From NCBI RefSeq assembly GCF_018991925.1, contig NW_024756914.1, positions 5,592,329 through 5,656,328 of the forward strand: a stretch of DNA of 64,000 bases, in the 5' to 3' direction. Origin of the DNA: Homarus americanus. Its lineage: Eukaryota > Arthropoda > Malacostraca > Decapoda > Nephropidae. This document shows positions 35,246 through 46,394 of this stretch, piece after piece. Within the stretch, counting starts at the first letter, position 1; each line of letters begins with the position of its first letter. The position numbers and the translations under genes were made by a program. The notes below the pieces were generated by a model. It was not told the DNA's origin. It did not search any database and worked only from the letters and a program-made list of their open reading frames with translations.

Positions 35246-36155
35246 CTCATCAATGAAGGAGGTGGGCGCCTCGAACTGGTGAACAACGTTACCGATAAGG
35301 GCAAATGGTTTCAGTCTCAATAAACAAGAACTTACAGATGCCAATGTCCAAAGGTACGGTAGGCCAGTGGAAGGTTTGCCATCTTAATGCGTGTGTGGCT
35401 CCTCCTATGACGTCTATCACGCCATGGTGCGCAAGAAAGGGGGCTTCATATGCATGAGGCATGCCGAAGTAAGGGATGTCACAGCAAATATGTTGAAGGA
35501 AATCTGCCATGATGTCATGGTAGAACCGACCCTCCTTCCATTGGACGGTGAGATCTTCCAACATAGGACTTCAAACACATTCAACGAAGCCCGTGGTGAC
35601 GTCAGTGCTCGAGGATTCTGGACGCTGGGACAGCGAACCTTCTTCGACATCAGGATTTTTTATCCCATGGCCGCATGTCATCGTAACTTAGCTCTCGATG
35701 CTGCACACAGGAGGAACGAGAATGACAAGATAAGGGCATACTGGGAGAGAATTCAGAACGTTGATCAAGGCAGCTTCACTCCTCTAGAGTTCACAACCTC
35801 TGGTGGGATGGGACCAAGTGCAAGATGTTTCTACGCCAGACTCGCGGAGGTAATCTCCGAACAGAAGCAGCAGCCCAGAAGTTATGTTACAGCTTGGATG
35901 AGATGGCGACTGTCCTCTCCCCTTCAGTCGGCTTTGCTCTGCCTCAGGGGAACGAGAGCTTCGGCCCCAAAGCCGACAACAGCTGCAGATATTGACTATG
36001 AGGCAACAGTCACTGAATGCCGCATAGATCTGCGGTTCAGCTAACTCAACACAGCTAGGATAGCTACTTATGTATTAGGATATTTAATATTAAGGTAATA
36101 AAATAGCGGCGAAGGTGTGGCTATTGGGGGAGGCTGGAGGCCACGTTAATGTGGG
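35246..36155 (+). pseudogene. retroelement C-terminal domain with CxCG...H and RHxExRD motifs
   Basis: The open frame 35391-36044 plus upstream codons in the same frame (about 35300-35384: GFSLNKQELTDANVQRYGRP) form one domain. A TAA at 35385-35387 splits it, just before CVCGSSYDVYHAM. It continues GGFICMRHAEVRDVTANMLK, EICHDVMVEPTLLPLDGE, ARGDVSARGFW, RTFFDIRIFYP, GSFTPLEFTTSGGMGPSARC. Proteins with this order (CxCG..H, RHNExRD, CHxVxxEPxLxPL, FFDVRVFxP, SFTPLVFSTxGGxG) are repeated in many invertebrate genomes next to reverse transcriptases. D-V...D-I-R resembles a PD-(D/E)XK nuclease core (inference). One nonsense codon, otherwise well kept. Confidence 0.7.
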
Positions 36156-36635
36156 TGTATTACTGTAGATGTGTTACTGTAGGTGAGTGCTGCTGTAGGG
36201 GTGTGTTGCTGTGGGTGTATGTTACTGTGTATTGGTGAGTCTTACAGGTGTGGTAGTAAGATGCTACAAGTGTGTGATGGTGGTGAGTGTTACAGGTGTG
36301 GGATTAAGATGCTACAGGTGTGTGATGATGGTGAGAGTTACAGGTGTGGGACTAAGATGCTACAGGTGTGGTGGTGGTGGTGGTGAGTGTTACAGGAGTG
36401 GGAATAAGATGTTGCAGGTGTGTGGTGGTGGTTAGAGTTAAAGGTATGGGAGTAAGATGCTACAGGTGTTTGGTTGTAGTGATTATTACAGGTGTGGGAG
36501 TAAGATGCTACAGGTGTGTGGTGGTGGTGAGTGTTACAGGTGTGGGAGTAAGATGCTACAGGTGTGTGGTGGTGGTGAGTGTTACAGGTGTGGGAGTAAG
36601 ATGCTACAGGTGTGTGGTGGTGGTAATTGTTGTAC
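36156..36635 (+). repeat. 48-bp minisatellite field
   Basis: Units of TACAGGTGTGGGAGTAAGATGC with GTGTGTGGTGGTGGTGAGTG; the last three are nearly identical. It sits directly downstream (intron side) of the micro-exon at 36.7 kb. Confidence 0.95.
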
Positions 36636-36690
36636 ATTTGGTCATGATGGCAGCATTACTGGTAAAGTAGACCTGTGTAGCCTCACTCAC

Positions 36691-36720
36691 CTCCGTCTCT
36701 GTTCGGCAGCTTCCTGCTCT
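36691..36720 (-). CDS. micro-exon (30 nt), EQEAAEQRR
   Basis: Acceptor AATTTATGTTTTATTTTACAG, exon AGAGCAGGAAGCTGCCGAAC + AGAGACGGAG, donor GTGAGTGAGG. In the array phase it encodes EQEAAEQRR plus two bases (AG) of an Arg codon. Identical to the exons at 46.3 and 50.0 kb. Confidence 0.62.
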
Positions 36721-36793
36721 CTGTAAAATAAAACATAAATTAGATGTCACATTAAACAAACAATAAAAGCTGTATCAAGCATTATATGACCCT

Positions 36794-36898
<105 letters not shown>

Positions 36899-36954
36899 CA
36901 ATACCTCAGTAGTCAGGAATCCAACGTAATCTCACTTGACTTGAAATGATGCAA

Positions 36955-37026
36955 CCTAAACTAACCTAATCTAACTAACCTAACCTAACCTAAACTAACC
37001 TAATCTAACTAACCTAACCTAACCTA
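36955..37026 (-). repeat. interstitial CCTAA (TTAGG) tract
   Basis: AACCTAACCTAACCTAAAC twice; the minus strand is TTAGG-type. Confidence 0.8.
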
Positions 37027-37109
37027 CACACAACATGGAAAGGAAAAATTTCACAGGTATTTGATACATTGAGTGTAATGTAATATTTGGTAGCCTGAGG
37101 ATAGTTTGT

Positions 37110-37440
37110 GTTTATTATTTTGTGTTTATTATTACTTTTATTAATTATTATTATTATTATTAATTATTTTTATTTATTATAATTATTGTTATTATTATTA
37201 TTTATTATTATTTTTAATTTTTATCATTTATGAATGTTATTATAAATTATAATTATTATGATAAATTAATATTATTTATTTAGTTATTTATTATTATTAT
37301 TAATTATATATATATTTATTAATTAATTAGTATCATCTTTATTAATTATTATCAATTATTAATTATTATTATTATTATTTTTTATCATTATTTACTAATA
37401 TTATTATTAATTAGTATTGTTAATATCAATTATTATATTT
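37110..37440. repeat. ATT-rich low-complexity region
   Basis: TTATTATTATTAATTATT and similar; no gene. Confidence 0.85.
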
Positions 37441-37825
37441 TCCGTAGGTGTGTGTTAGTGTACATTTTTGTTTCTCTAGGTTTGTGCTGCCACAATGTGT
37501 GTTGCTGTATGTCTGTGTCGCTGTAGATGTAAGTGTTTACCTAGATGTGAGGTACACCTGTCGTTATATTGTGATAAGTGTGTGGTGCAATACATGTACA
37601 AGTGTGTCTGTACAACTGTGCAATTTTGGGTGGATGTTCTTCTGGCCGTGTGTTGCTCTCATTGTGTGTGGATATGGGTATGTTTTACGGTACAGATGTG
37701 TTAGGTAAGCGTGTATGTTTCTACAGGTGTATGTTGCACAAGGTATGTGTTTATTGTTGTATACGGGTGCTGCTCTGGTGCGGGTTCATGTGGGTTCTAC
37801 AGTGCTGAGGATGTGTGCTGTTGTG
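37441..37825 (+). repeat. degenerate GT-rich repeat
   Basis: Loose GTGTTGCTGTxGxTGTG units, an older part of the minisatellite field. Confidence 0.6.
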
Positions 37826-39905
37826 GGTGTGTGGTGGTGGTGAGTGTTACAGGTGTGGGAGTAAGATGCCACAGGTGTTACAGGTGTCGGAGCAAGATGC
37901 TACAGGTGTGTGGTGGCGTTGATGAGTGTTACTGTTACAGGTGTGGGAATAAGATGCTACAGGTGTGTGATGGTGGTGAGTGCTACAGGTGTGGGAGTAA
38001 GATGCTACAGGTGTGTGGTGGTGGTGAGTGTTACAGGTGTGGGAGCAAGATGCCACAGGTGTGTGGTGGTGGTGAGTGTTACAGGTGTGGGAGTAAGATG
38101 CTACAGGTGTGTGGTGATGAAGGTGAGTATTACAGGTGTGGGAGTAAGATGGTATAGGTGTGTGGTGGTGGTGAATGTTACAGGTGTGGGAGTAAGATGC
38201 TACAGGTGTGTGGTTGTAGTGAGTATTACAGGTGTGGGAGTAAGATGGTACAGGTGTGTGGTGGTGTTGATGAGTGTTACAAGTGTGGGAGTGAGATGCT
38301 TCAGGTGTGTGGTGGTGTTGATGAGTGTTACAAGTGTGGGGGGCAAGATGCTACAGGTGTGTCATGGTGATGAGTGTTCAGGTGTGTGAGTAAGATGCTA
38401 CAGGCGTGTGGTGGTGGTGAGTTTTACAGGTGTGGGAGTAAGATGCTACAGGTTTGTGGTGGTGTTGAGTTTTACAGGTGTGGGAGTAAGATGCTACAGG
38501 TGTGTGGTTGTGACTGTTATAGGGGGGGAGTAAGATGGCACAGGTGTGTGGTGGTGACTCTTACAGGTGTGAGATTAAGATGTTACAGGTGTTTGATGGT
38601 GGTGAGTGTTACAGGTGTGGGATTAAGATGCTACAGGTGTGTGGTGGTGGTGAGTGTTACAGGTGTGGGAGTAAGACGTTACAGGTGTGTGGTGGTGGTG
38701 AGTGTTACAGGTGTGGGAGTAAGATGCTACAGGTGTGTGGTGGTGGTGAGTGTTACAGGTGTGGGAGTAAGATGCTAAAGGTATGTGGTGGTGACTCTTA
38801 CAGGTGTAGGATTAAGATGTTACCGGTGTTTGATGGTGGTGAGTGTTACAGGTGTGTGAGTAAGATGCTACGTGTGTGTGGTATTGGTGAGTTTTACAGG
38901 TGTGGGAGTAAGATGCTACAGGTGTGTGGTGGTGATTGTTCAGATGTGGAGTAAGATGCTACCGGTGTATGGTATTGGTGAGTGTTACAGGTGTGGGAGA
39001 AAGATGCTACAGGCGTGTGGTGGTGGTGAGTGTTACAGGTGTGTGGTGATGGTGAGTGTTACAGTGTGGAGGTAAGATGCTACAGTTGTGTGGTGGTGGT
39101 GAGTGTTACAGGTGTGGGATTAAGATGTCACAGGTGTGTAGTCGTGGTGAGTGTTACAAATGTGGGAGTAACATGCTACAGGTGTGTGGTAGTGGTGGTC
39201 AGTGTTGCTTGTGTGGGAGTAAGATGCTACAGGTGTGTGGTGGTGAGTGTTACAGGTGTGGGAATAAGATGCTACAGGTGTGTGGTGGTGATGGGTCTGT
39301 TACAGGTGAATAAGATGCTACAGGTGTGTGGTGGTGGTGGTGCAGGTGTGGGAGTAATATGCTACAGGTGTGTTGTGGTGGTGAGTGTTACAGGTGAGTA
39401 AGATGCAGGTGTGTGTGGTGTGAGTGTGTGTAGTAAGACAGGTGTGTGGTATTGGTGAGTGTTGGGTGAGTAAGATGCTAGAGGTGTGTGGTGGTGGTGA
39501 GTGTTAGTAGATGCAGGTGTGTGGAGTGTTAAAGGTGTGGGGTAAGATGCTACAGGTGTGTGCTGGTGGTGAGTGTTACAGGTGTGGTAAGATGCTACAG
39601 GTGTGTGGTATTGGTGAGTGTTACAGGTGTAAGATGCTAGAGGAGGTGGTGGTGAGTGTTACAGGTGTGGGAGTATGATGCTACAGGTGTGTGGTGGCGG
39701 TGAGTGTAAAGGTGTGGGAGTGCTGGTGTAGTGTTACCTACAGGTGTGTGTGGTGGTGAGTGTTACAGGTGTGGTAGTAAGATGCTACAGGTGTGTGGTG
39801 GTGGTGAGTGTTACAGGTGTGGGAGTAAGATGCTAGAGGTGTGTGGTGGCGGTGAGTGTTAAAGGTGTGGGAGTAAGATGCTACAGGTGTGTGGTGGTGG
39901 TAATT
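37826..39905 (+). repeat. 48-bp minisatellite, 2.1-kb field
   Basis: About 45 units of TACAGGTGTGTGGTGGTGGT + GAGTGTTACAGGTGTGGGAG + TAAGATGC, increasingly diverged and gapped towards 39.4-39.8 kb. It ends in the module sequence TTGTGCATTTGGTCATGATG before the micro-exon. The many long plus ORFs here are by-products of the 48-bp period. Confidence 0.96.
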
Positions 39906-39967
39906 GTTGTGCATTTGGTCATGATGGCAGCATTACTGGTAAAGTAGACCTGTGTAGCCTCACTCAC

Positions 39968-39997
39968 CTCCGTCTCTGTTTGGCAGCTTCCTGCTCT
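39968..39997 (-). CDS. micro-exon (30 nt), EQEAAKQRR
   Basis: Same acceptor and donor as the other copies; exon AGAGCAGGAAGCTGCCAAAC + AGAGACGGAG. One base differs from its sisters and changes Glu to Lys. Reading frame kept. Confidence 0.6.
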
Positions 39998-40060
39998 CTG
40001 TAAAATAAAACATAAATTAGATGTCACATTAAACAGACAATAAAAGCTCTCTCAAGCATT

Positions 40061-40082
40061 ATATATATATATATATATATAT
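40061..40082. repeat. (TA)n microsatellite
   Basis: About 11 TA units bordering the PLE hairpin. Confidence 0.9.
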
Positions 40083-40465
40083 ATGCTGATAACCACAAGG
40101 AAAGAAGAAAACACGAAGTTCCCAAGCGCTTTCGTGTAATTCACATCTTCAGGGGTGGGTACAGACTAAGGAGTACAAAACAAGATTTGTAACCAGGTGA
40201 GAAGGTTGGGTCACCTTACCCTCTGACCTGACTACCGACCGTTGCCGTGCTATTTAAAGATTAGTAGGGTCATTTCCTAATACCTAACCATTGTGGACCT
40301 GATCTCACCCTCCTCTGTATATATACACCTTGGTTTGTACTCCTTAGTCTGTACCCACCTCTGAAGATGTGAATTACACGAAATCGCTTGGGAACTTCGT
40401 GTTTTCTTCTTTCCTTGTGGTTATCAGCATATACCTAGATCACGCGCACCTACAGTGATTTACTT
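40083..40465. mobile_element. Penelope-like terminal repeats as an inverted pair
   Basis: Left arm ATGCTGATAACCACAAGGAA through GAAGTTCCCAAGCGCTTTCG and GTGGGTACAGACTAAGGAGT; right arm ACTCCTTAGTCTGTACCCAC through CTCTGAAGATGTGAATTACA and TTTCCTTGTGGTTATCAGCA. Arms are about 98 bp with a 150-bp middle. CTGAAGATGTGAATTACACGAAA(G/T)CGCTTGG is typical of the terminal repeats of Penelope-like elements. The TTATCAGCAT plus GCGCACCTACAGTGATTTAC end also occurs at 23.35-23.40 kb behind PLE coding sequence. (TA)n stands on both sides. Confidence 0.7.
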
Positions 40466-40496
40466 GCATATGCATATATATATATATATATACTGT

Positions 40497-40750
40497 ATAT
40501 CGGCGACCTGTGGGGTAATGGTCAGCATGCTTGCCTTGCAAATGGTTGCACTCGAGTTCGATCCTCAGGCAGGGTTAAGCATGGGCAATTTTTTACGCCA
40601 TTGTCTCTGTCTACCCAGCAGTAATTAGGAACCTGGATGTTAATCGATCTGTGGATGGTGTTCCGGGGTGATAGTTAGCCAGTGCAGTTGGCAAGTTGTC
40701 CTGTCTTCTGGGACTATTCATTGACACTGTGTCATGCAGCTCGTTAAATT
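40497..40750 (+). mobile_element. tRNA-Ala-type SINE, copy 2 (3'-truncated)
   Basis: GGTAATGGTCAGCATGCTTG, anticodon region CTTGCCTTGCAAATGG, B box AGTTCGATCCT, body GTTCCGGGGTGATAGTTAGC; lost after TCATGCAGCTCGTTAAAT. More diverged than copies 1 and 3. Confidence 0.82.
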
Positions 40751-40795
40751 GGGGGTGGGGGGGTGGAGTAACGCCATCTTATACACAAGGAAATA

Positions 40796-41090
40796 CAGTA
40801 ATATCTCCGTTAGCTGGAATTCCCCAAACCCAGAACTCTGAGAGCAGGAATTGAAATTTTCTCGGAAAATCGTTCCCAAGGCCGGAATTTTCCGGAAAAT
40901 TCCAGATTTCAGAATGATTTTCTGAGGGGCACATTTTCCAGAAGTTTTTATAACATTTTTCCGATACCCGGAAAATTCCCGGGATGAGGGATATTTTTCT
41001 CGGTTCGAGAGAGTCGTTCTATTACCCGGAAATCTCTCATTCCTGGAAATGGTCTGCACCAATTGCTCCGGCTAATGGGGTTTATCACTG
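40796..41090. mobile_element. pogo/Tigger-like MITE, 295 bp
   Basis: Ends CAGTAATATCTCCGTTAGCT and (reverse complement of right end) CAGTGATAAACCCCATTAGC form imperfect inverted repeats of about 24 bp beginning CAGT. TA stands on both sides (40794-40795; 41091-41092). TA target and CAGT ends are typical of the Tc1/mariner-pogo group. The interior (CCGGAAAATTCC repeats) is non-coding; overlapping minus ORFs are chance. Confidence 0.78.
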
Positions 41091-41092
41091 TA

Positions 41093-41365
41093 TTGAGTTT
41101 CTTAACTGGTGGCAGCGTAGGTACTAGGTAGTAGACAACTACCAAACAGGGAGGTGCTACCTCCTGGGAAGATATTGGAAGCATAATGTGCTGTCTAATG
41201 GTAGACCCTGCTGCCATGTGTGACCAAGTCCCAGGTTGCTGATCTGAATTTGTCTCATTTACACAGAATTGCAGGGTCTCAATTGTTTCTCTTACTATTG
41301 ACAACTCAACATACATATATTGTTTCTCACTTTTGATCTTTTTTCATTTTTGTATTTCTTTATTG
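41093..41365. other. no recognised gene
   Basis: Nothing recognised. Confidence 0.45.
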
Positions 41366-41368
41366 TTC

Positions 41369-41403
<35 letters not shown>

Positions 41404-41510
41404 AGTGTTTTTGTTATTATTATTATTATTATTATTATTTTATTATTATTTTTATCTTCATTTTTCTTATTATATATTTTATTTTATTTATTTATTTATT
41501 TTTCATTTTT
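41366..41510. repeat. (TTA)n microsatellite and T-rich tract
   Basis: TTATTATTATTATT arrays; followed at 41520-41548 by TAGCCCACCCGGGCACAGGT, also found next to the (AAT)n at 11.28 kb. Confidence 0.9.
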
Positions 41511-41699
41511 TTTTACAGGGATTAGCCCACCCGGGCACAGGTCGCTGTACATTTTTATTCTCAAGGTTTGTGTTTTACAGGAGAGGTGTCATGTTGTGTA
41601 TCTATATTGCTATACATGTATGTTGATGTGGTTGTGAATTGCTGTAGAGGTGTGGTGCTGTGCTGTGGATGGGGTATTGCTACATTGTGAGTGTGTGTG

Positions 41700-42345
41700 T
41701 GCTCAGGGTGGTGAAATGCGTCTAGTGTGGCAGTATTATGTTAGTGTTAAAGTGCAAGCACTGCTTGCTTCTCGCTTTCAGCTGCCGCCGCTGGCTAGCC
41801 CTCGTGGCGAACAAGGGACCAACTTGCATAAGTCTTCCCTTGCCAGTACACAGCCTCTTCACCATCAAGATTCCTGCTGTGCTTTCTCGTGGCAACACAC
41901 GGCAACTGGGTGTCTCGTGGGCCCAGGCTAAACCAGCAGTGGATCTCGAAGCAGCAGTGGACCCCAGAGGGATGGCACATAGGCCCACCGGCATGTGAAG
42001 ACGTCCTAGCACCTACCAACCACTGCCCCGCTGCCTTACAGATTAACCTTGGCAAGTATAAGGCTACGGGAGTAAACCCCCAAGTGATAAATCAACGGTG
42101 GAGCCCCGTATCAGACAATCATGGTTACAGAGCTCCAACAAGACCATAACGGCGGTATAGGTGGAAGAGGTGACCAACATGGGGACCCAACGACTACACC
42201 GGCAGATGAAGGCAATAGAAGATGGATAGGCTACTAAGGCGAAACCCAACAAGCTGGGCTATCTGAAGTCCATTGCAACTCTCCCTCTCCCCAGTCGTGT
42301 CAACACTTGCATCACTGGGGTCAGGAAAAAGGAGAGCCAAGATCC
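41700..42345 (+). mobile_element. LINE E leader, copy 5
   Basis: Matches 24079-24700 closely (GTCTAGTGTGGCAG, GCTTTCAGCTGCCGCCGCTG, CAACTACACCGGCAG-type). No coding domain is present. It breaks off at GAGAGCCAAGAT, where LINE B sequence takes over. Confidence 0.85.
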
Positions 42346-44136
42346 TGCTGTGGACCGCCCAGCCAGATCAGTCATCAGCTTTTTATCAACTGTATAAATC
42401 AAAGGTTAGAGATACAATAGGTCCCCTTAAAACTACGACAGGAGAAATGACTGATGATGAGTTAGAAATGTGTAGTACGTTAAATAGTCATTTTCGCTCC
42501 GTATTCACAAATGAAAACCTAGCACAGTTTCCAGAAGTTCATAAGGTATATAACGACAGTATAGAAAATATGTTGATGAATATCAATATTACTAGTAACG
42601 ATGTGCTTAAAGTAATTAACAAACTGAAGCCTCATAAATCGCCTGGTCCAGACGAGGTATATGCTAGAATATTAAAAGAATGTAGAGATGAGTTGAGTAA
42701 TCCATTAGCAGTTTTATTTAATAAGTCATTAGAATCGGGCCTAGTGCCAGAAGCTTGGAAACTTGCAAATGTAGTTCCGATTTTCAAAAAGGGTGATAAA
42801 TCAATAGCATCAAATTACTGTCCCATTAGTCTCACGTCAATCATAGGCAAGTTGCTAGAGTCAATTATTGCTACAAAAATCAGAAGCCACCTTAAAACAT
42901 TCAACTTAATTCATTCTTCTCAGCACGGGTTCACCCAGGGACGTTCTTGTCTCACAAATTTGCTTAGCTTTTTCTCAGAAGTATTTGAAGCGGTAGATAA
43001 TGATAAGTCATATGATATAATTTATTTAGATTTCAGTAAAGCATTCGATAGAGTCCCTCATGAGATTGATAAGGAAGAAGCTATTATGGAATAGGTGATC
43101 AGTATTAAAATGATTTCAGGTCATGGTTAACTGGTTTCAAAGAGTCAGCATAAATGGATTAAAGTCAGACTAAAAGGTCATGAGTTCTAGGATCTGTATT
43201 AGGGTCTTGCTGTTTGTTATATTCATTAATGATCTGATTTTAGGCATAACTAGTAGGATTAGTAATTTGCAGATGATACCAAAATGGGGAGAGTGATAAA
43301 TTCAGACAGTGACTTTGAACACCTTCAAAGAGATCTAGATACCTTACATGAGTGGTCAGTAGACTGGCAAATGAATTTTAATAGTGATAAATGCAAGGTA
43401 CTACAGATAGGGAAGACGAATACAAACGTTAAGTATAAACTAGGTAACACGTAAATAGAAAACTCAGTTTGTGAAAAAAAATCAAGGTGTATTTGTTAGC
43501 AACGACTTGAAACCTAGAAAACAATGTATTAGCGTTCGCAACAAGGCAAACAGGATTCTTGGGTTCATATCTAGGTCTGTGAGTAACAGAACTGCTGACG
43601 TTATCTTGAAACTTTACCTAGCATTAGTGAGGCCACACATGGATTATGTGGTTCAGTTCTGGTGTCCTTATTATAGAATGGACATAGATTCTTTGGAGAG
43701 AGTACTAAGAAGAATGACAAAAATGATCCATAATATTAGAAACCTTCCATATGAAGAAAGACTGAAAAGCAGGCTTACATTCATTAGAGGCGTAGAGTTA
43801 GGGGAGATATGATAGGGTGTACAAGTGGGTAAGTGGGATTAACAAGGGTAAAATGGAAGATGTTCTGAAGCTCAGTAATAACGAAATAACTAGAACAAAT
43901 GGCTTTAAATTAGATAAATTCCGATTCAGAAAGGATATAGGCAAGCACTGGTTTGGTAATAGAGTTGTGGATATGTGGAATAGGCTACCGAGTGCTATAG
44001 TAGGATCAGGAACCTAGGGAGCTTCAAGACGAAGTTGGATAGGCACATGGAAGTGCTGGGATGGGTGTGAAAGGGATCTGCCCTGTATGGGCCAGTCGGC
44101 CTCCTGCAGTATCCCACTTTCTTATGTTCTTATGTT
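42346..44136 (+). pseudogene. LINE B (CR1-like) RT to 3' end
   Basis: The longest frame (within 42273-43094) reads FYQLYKSKVRDTIGPLKTTT, INKLKPHKSPGPDEVYARIL, LVPEAWKLANVVPIFKKGDK, QHGFTQGRSCLTNLLSFFSE and YDIIYLDFSKAFDRVPHE (palm motif A). A frameshift follows, the YxDD region survives only as FADDTK-like sequence near 43265, and then ISVRNKANRILGFISRSVSN and HWFGNRVVDMWNRLPSAIVG. Ends TTCTTATGTTCTTATGTTCT. Related to LINE A but distinct (VYARIL, KVINKLKPH). 5'-truncated. Confidence 0.92.
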
Positions 44137-44262
44137 CTTATCAGCCTTTTGAGTCGCCTCAGAGCTCACTAACGTAGGTGAAATTCTTAATAACTCATAT
44201 CATTGTATCATAGCTGAATGATCGTCATACTCGATTCCGAGTAACAGCAAAGTACTAAATGC
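44137..44262 (+). mobile_element. LINE E 3' end behind LINE B
   Basis: ATCAGCCTTTTGAGTCGCCT, then TCATATCATTGTATCATAGC and CTCGATTCCGAGTAACAGCA: the LINE E C-terminus and 3' UTR. With the leader at 41700 it brackets LINE B, so LINE B lies in an internally deleted LINE E. Confidence 0.82.
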
Positions 44263-44528
44263 ATGTGTATGTGTGTGTGCGTTAGTGCGTGTGTGTGTGT
44301 GTGTTATAATGTATTAAGTTTCTTGTTGTGGGTGTCTTTTGCTGTAGATGGGTGTTGCTATAGATGGGTGTTGCTGTGAGTGAGTGTTGGTATAAGTGGG
44401 TGTTGCTGTGGGTGTGTTGCTGTGGGTGTGTTGCTGTGGGTGTGTTGCTGTGGGTGTGTGTGCTGTGTGCATGCTGCTGTGGTTGAGTGTTGCTGTGGGT
44501 GTGTTACTGTTGGTGTGTGTGTTGCTGT
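44263..44528 (+). repeat. GTGTTGCTGTGGGTGT minisatellite
   Basis: About 12 diverged units plus a short (GT)n. Confidence 0.88.
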
Positions 44529-44862
44529 GGGCGCGCCTCGCAAGCGAGCGGACCCGAGTTCGATCCCGGGCAGGGTGAAACTATGGGCCAGTTTCTTTAC
44601 TCCTTTTGCCTCTGTCTATCCAGCAGTAATTGGAAACCTAGATGTTATCGATTTGCGGATCGTGTTCCGGGGTAATGGTTAGCCAGTGCAGTTGGCGAGT
44701 TGTCCGGTCTTCTCGGATTGTTCCTTGACACTGGGTCATGCAACTCGTAACTCAGGGTGTGGTTGTTGTGTTGGCGACAGCTTATACACTTTACACAAAT
44801 TCACGCCTTGGTGGCCCTTGGGCGGGCCATCCTTGATTTCAAGGGGCTTCCATTATTATGGT
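44529..44862 (+). mobile_element. tRNA-Ala-type SINE, copy 3 (5'-truncated)
   Basis: Starts CGCGCCTCGCAAGCGAGCGG in the anticodon arm, B box AGTTCGATCCC, then a body almost identical to copy 1. Ends at CTTCCATTATTATGG where the minisatellite begins. Confidence 0.87.
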
Positions 44863-46262
44863 GGTGGTGAGTGTTACAGGTGTGGAAGTAAGATGCTACA
44901 TGTATGTGGTGTGGTGAGTGTTACAGGTGTGGGAGTAAGTTGCTGCGGGTGTGAGGTGGTGTTAAGTTTTACAGGTGTGGGGTAAGATGCTACAGGTGTA
45001 TGGTGGTGGTGAGTGTTACAGGTGTGGGAGTAAGATGCTACAGGTGTGTGGTGGTGGTGAGTGTTACAGGTGTGGGAATAAGATGCTACAGATGTGTGGT
45101 GGTGGTGGTGAGTGTTACAGGCGTGGGGTAAGATGCTACAGGTGTGTGGTAGTGGTGAGTGTTACGGGTGTGGGAGTAAGATGCTACGGTGTGAGGTGGT
45201 GGTGAGTGCTACAGGTGTGGGGTAAGATGCTACAGGTGTGTGGTGGTGGTGAGTGTTACAGGTGTGGGAGTAAGATGCTACAGGTGTGTGGTAGTGGTGA
45301 GTGTTACAGGTGTGGGAATAAGATGCTACAGGTGTGTGGGTGGTGGTGGAGTATTACAGGTGTGGGAGTAAGACGCTACAGGTGTGAGGTGGTGTTAAGT
45401 GTTACAGGTGTGGGAGTACGATGCTACAGGTGTGTGGTGGTGGTGAATATTACAGGTGTGGGGAGTAGATGCTACAGGTGTGTGTGGTAGTGGTGAGTGT
45501 TACAGGTGTGGGAGTAAGATGCTACGGGTGTGAGGTGATGTTAAGTGTTACAGGAGTGGGAGTAAGATGCTACAGGTGTGTGGTGGTGTTAAGTGTTACA
45601 GGTGTGGGAGTAAGATGCTACAGGTGTGTGGTAGTGTGGTGAGTGTTACAGGTGTGGGAGTAAGATGCTACAGGTGTGAGGAGGTGTTAAGCATTACAGG
45701 TGTGGGAGTAAGATGCTGCAGGTGTGTGGTGGTGGTGAGTGTTACAGGTGTGGGAGTAAGATGCTACAGGTGTGAGGTGGTGGTGAGTGTTACAGGTGTG
45801 GGAGTAAGATGCTATAGGTGTGTGGTGGTGGTGGTGAGTGTTACAGGTGTGGGAGTAAGATGCTACAGGTGTGTGGTAGTGGTGAGTGTTACAGGTGTGG
45901 GAGTAAGATGCTACAGGTGTGTGGTGGTGGTGAGTGTTACAGGTGTGGGAGTAAGATGCTATAGGTGTGTGGTGGTGGTGAGTGTTATAGGTGTGGGAGT
46001 AAGATGCTACAGGTGTGTGGTGGTGGTGAGTGTTATAGGTGTGGGAGTAAGATGCTACAGGTGTGTGGTGGTGGTGAGTGTTATAGGTGTGGGAGTAAGA
46101 TGCTACAGGTGTGTGGTGGTGGTGAGTGTTATAGGTGTGGGAGTAAGATGCTACAGGTGTGTGGTGGTGGTGAGTGTTACAGGTGTGGGAGTAAGATGCT
46201 ACAGGTGTGTGGTGGTGGTGAGTGTTACAGGTGTGGGAGTAAGATGCTACAGGTGTGTGGTG
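44863..46262 (+). repeat. 48-bp minisatellite, 1.4-kb field
   Basis: About 29 units, the most homogeneous from 45.7 kb on (recent amplification). Produces a 248-codon plus and a 197-codon minus false ORF. Confidence 0.97.
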
Positions 46263-46333
46263 GTGGTAATTGTTGTACATTTGGTCATGATGGCAGCATT
46301 ACTGGTAAAGTAGACCTGTGTAGCCTCACTCAC

Positions 46334-46363
46334 CTCCGTCTCTGTTCGGCAGCTTCCTGCTCT
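46334..46363 (-). CDS. micro-exon (30 nt), EQEAAEQRR
   Basis: Same exon, acceptor and donor as at 36.7 and 50.0 kb; phase kept. The acceptor-side flank runs into Penelope sequence after ATTAAACAAACAA, so a PLE inserted into this module's intron. Confidence 0.62.
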
Positions 46364-46394
46364 CTGTAAAATAAAACATAAATTAGATGTCACA

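Noticed and set aside
37711..39401. Cysteine- and glycine-rich plus ORFs (CGGGECYRCGSKMLQV repeats)
   Set aside because: By-products of the 48-bp minisatellite, whose length is a multiple of 3. The same pattern appears in several frames and on the other strand as H-rich ORFs. Zinc-knuckle likeness is accidental.
45567..46313. 248-codon plus ORF and 197-codon minus ORF
   Set aside because: Same 48-bp repeat; no independent coding signal.
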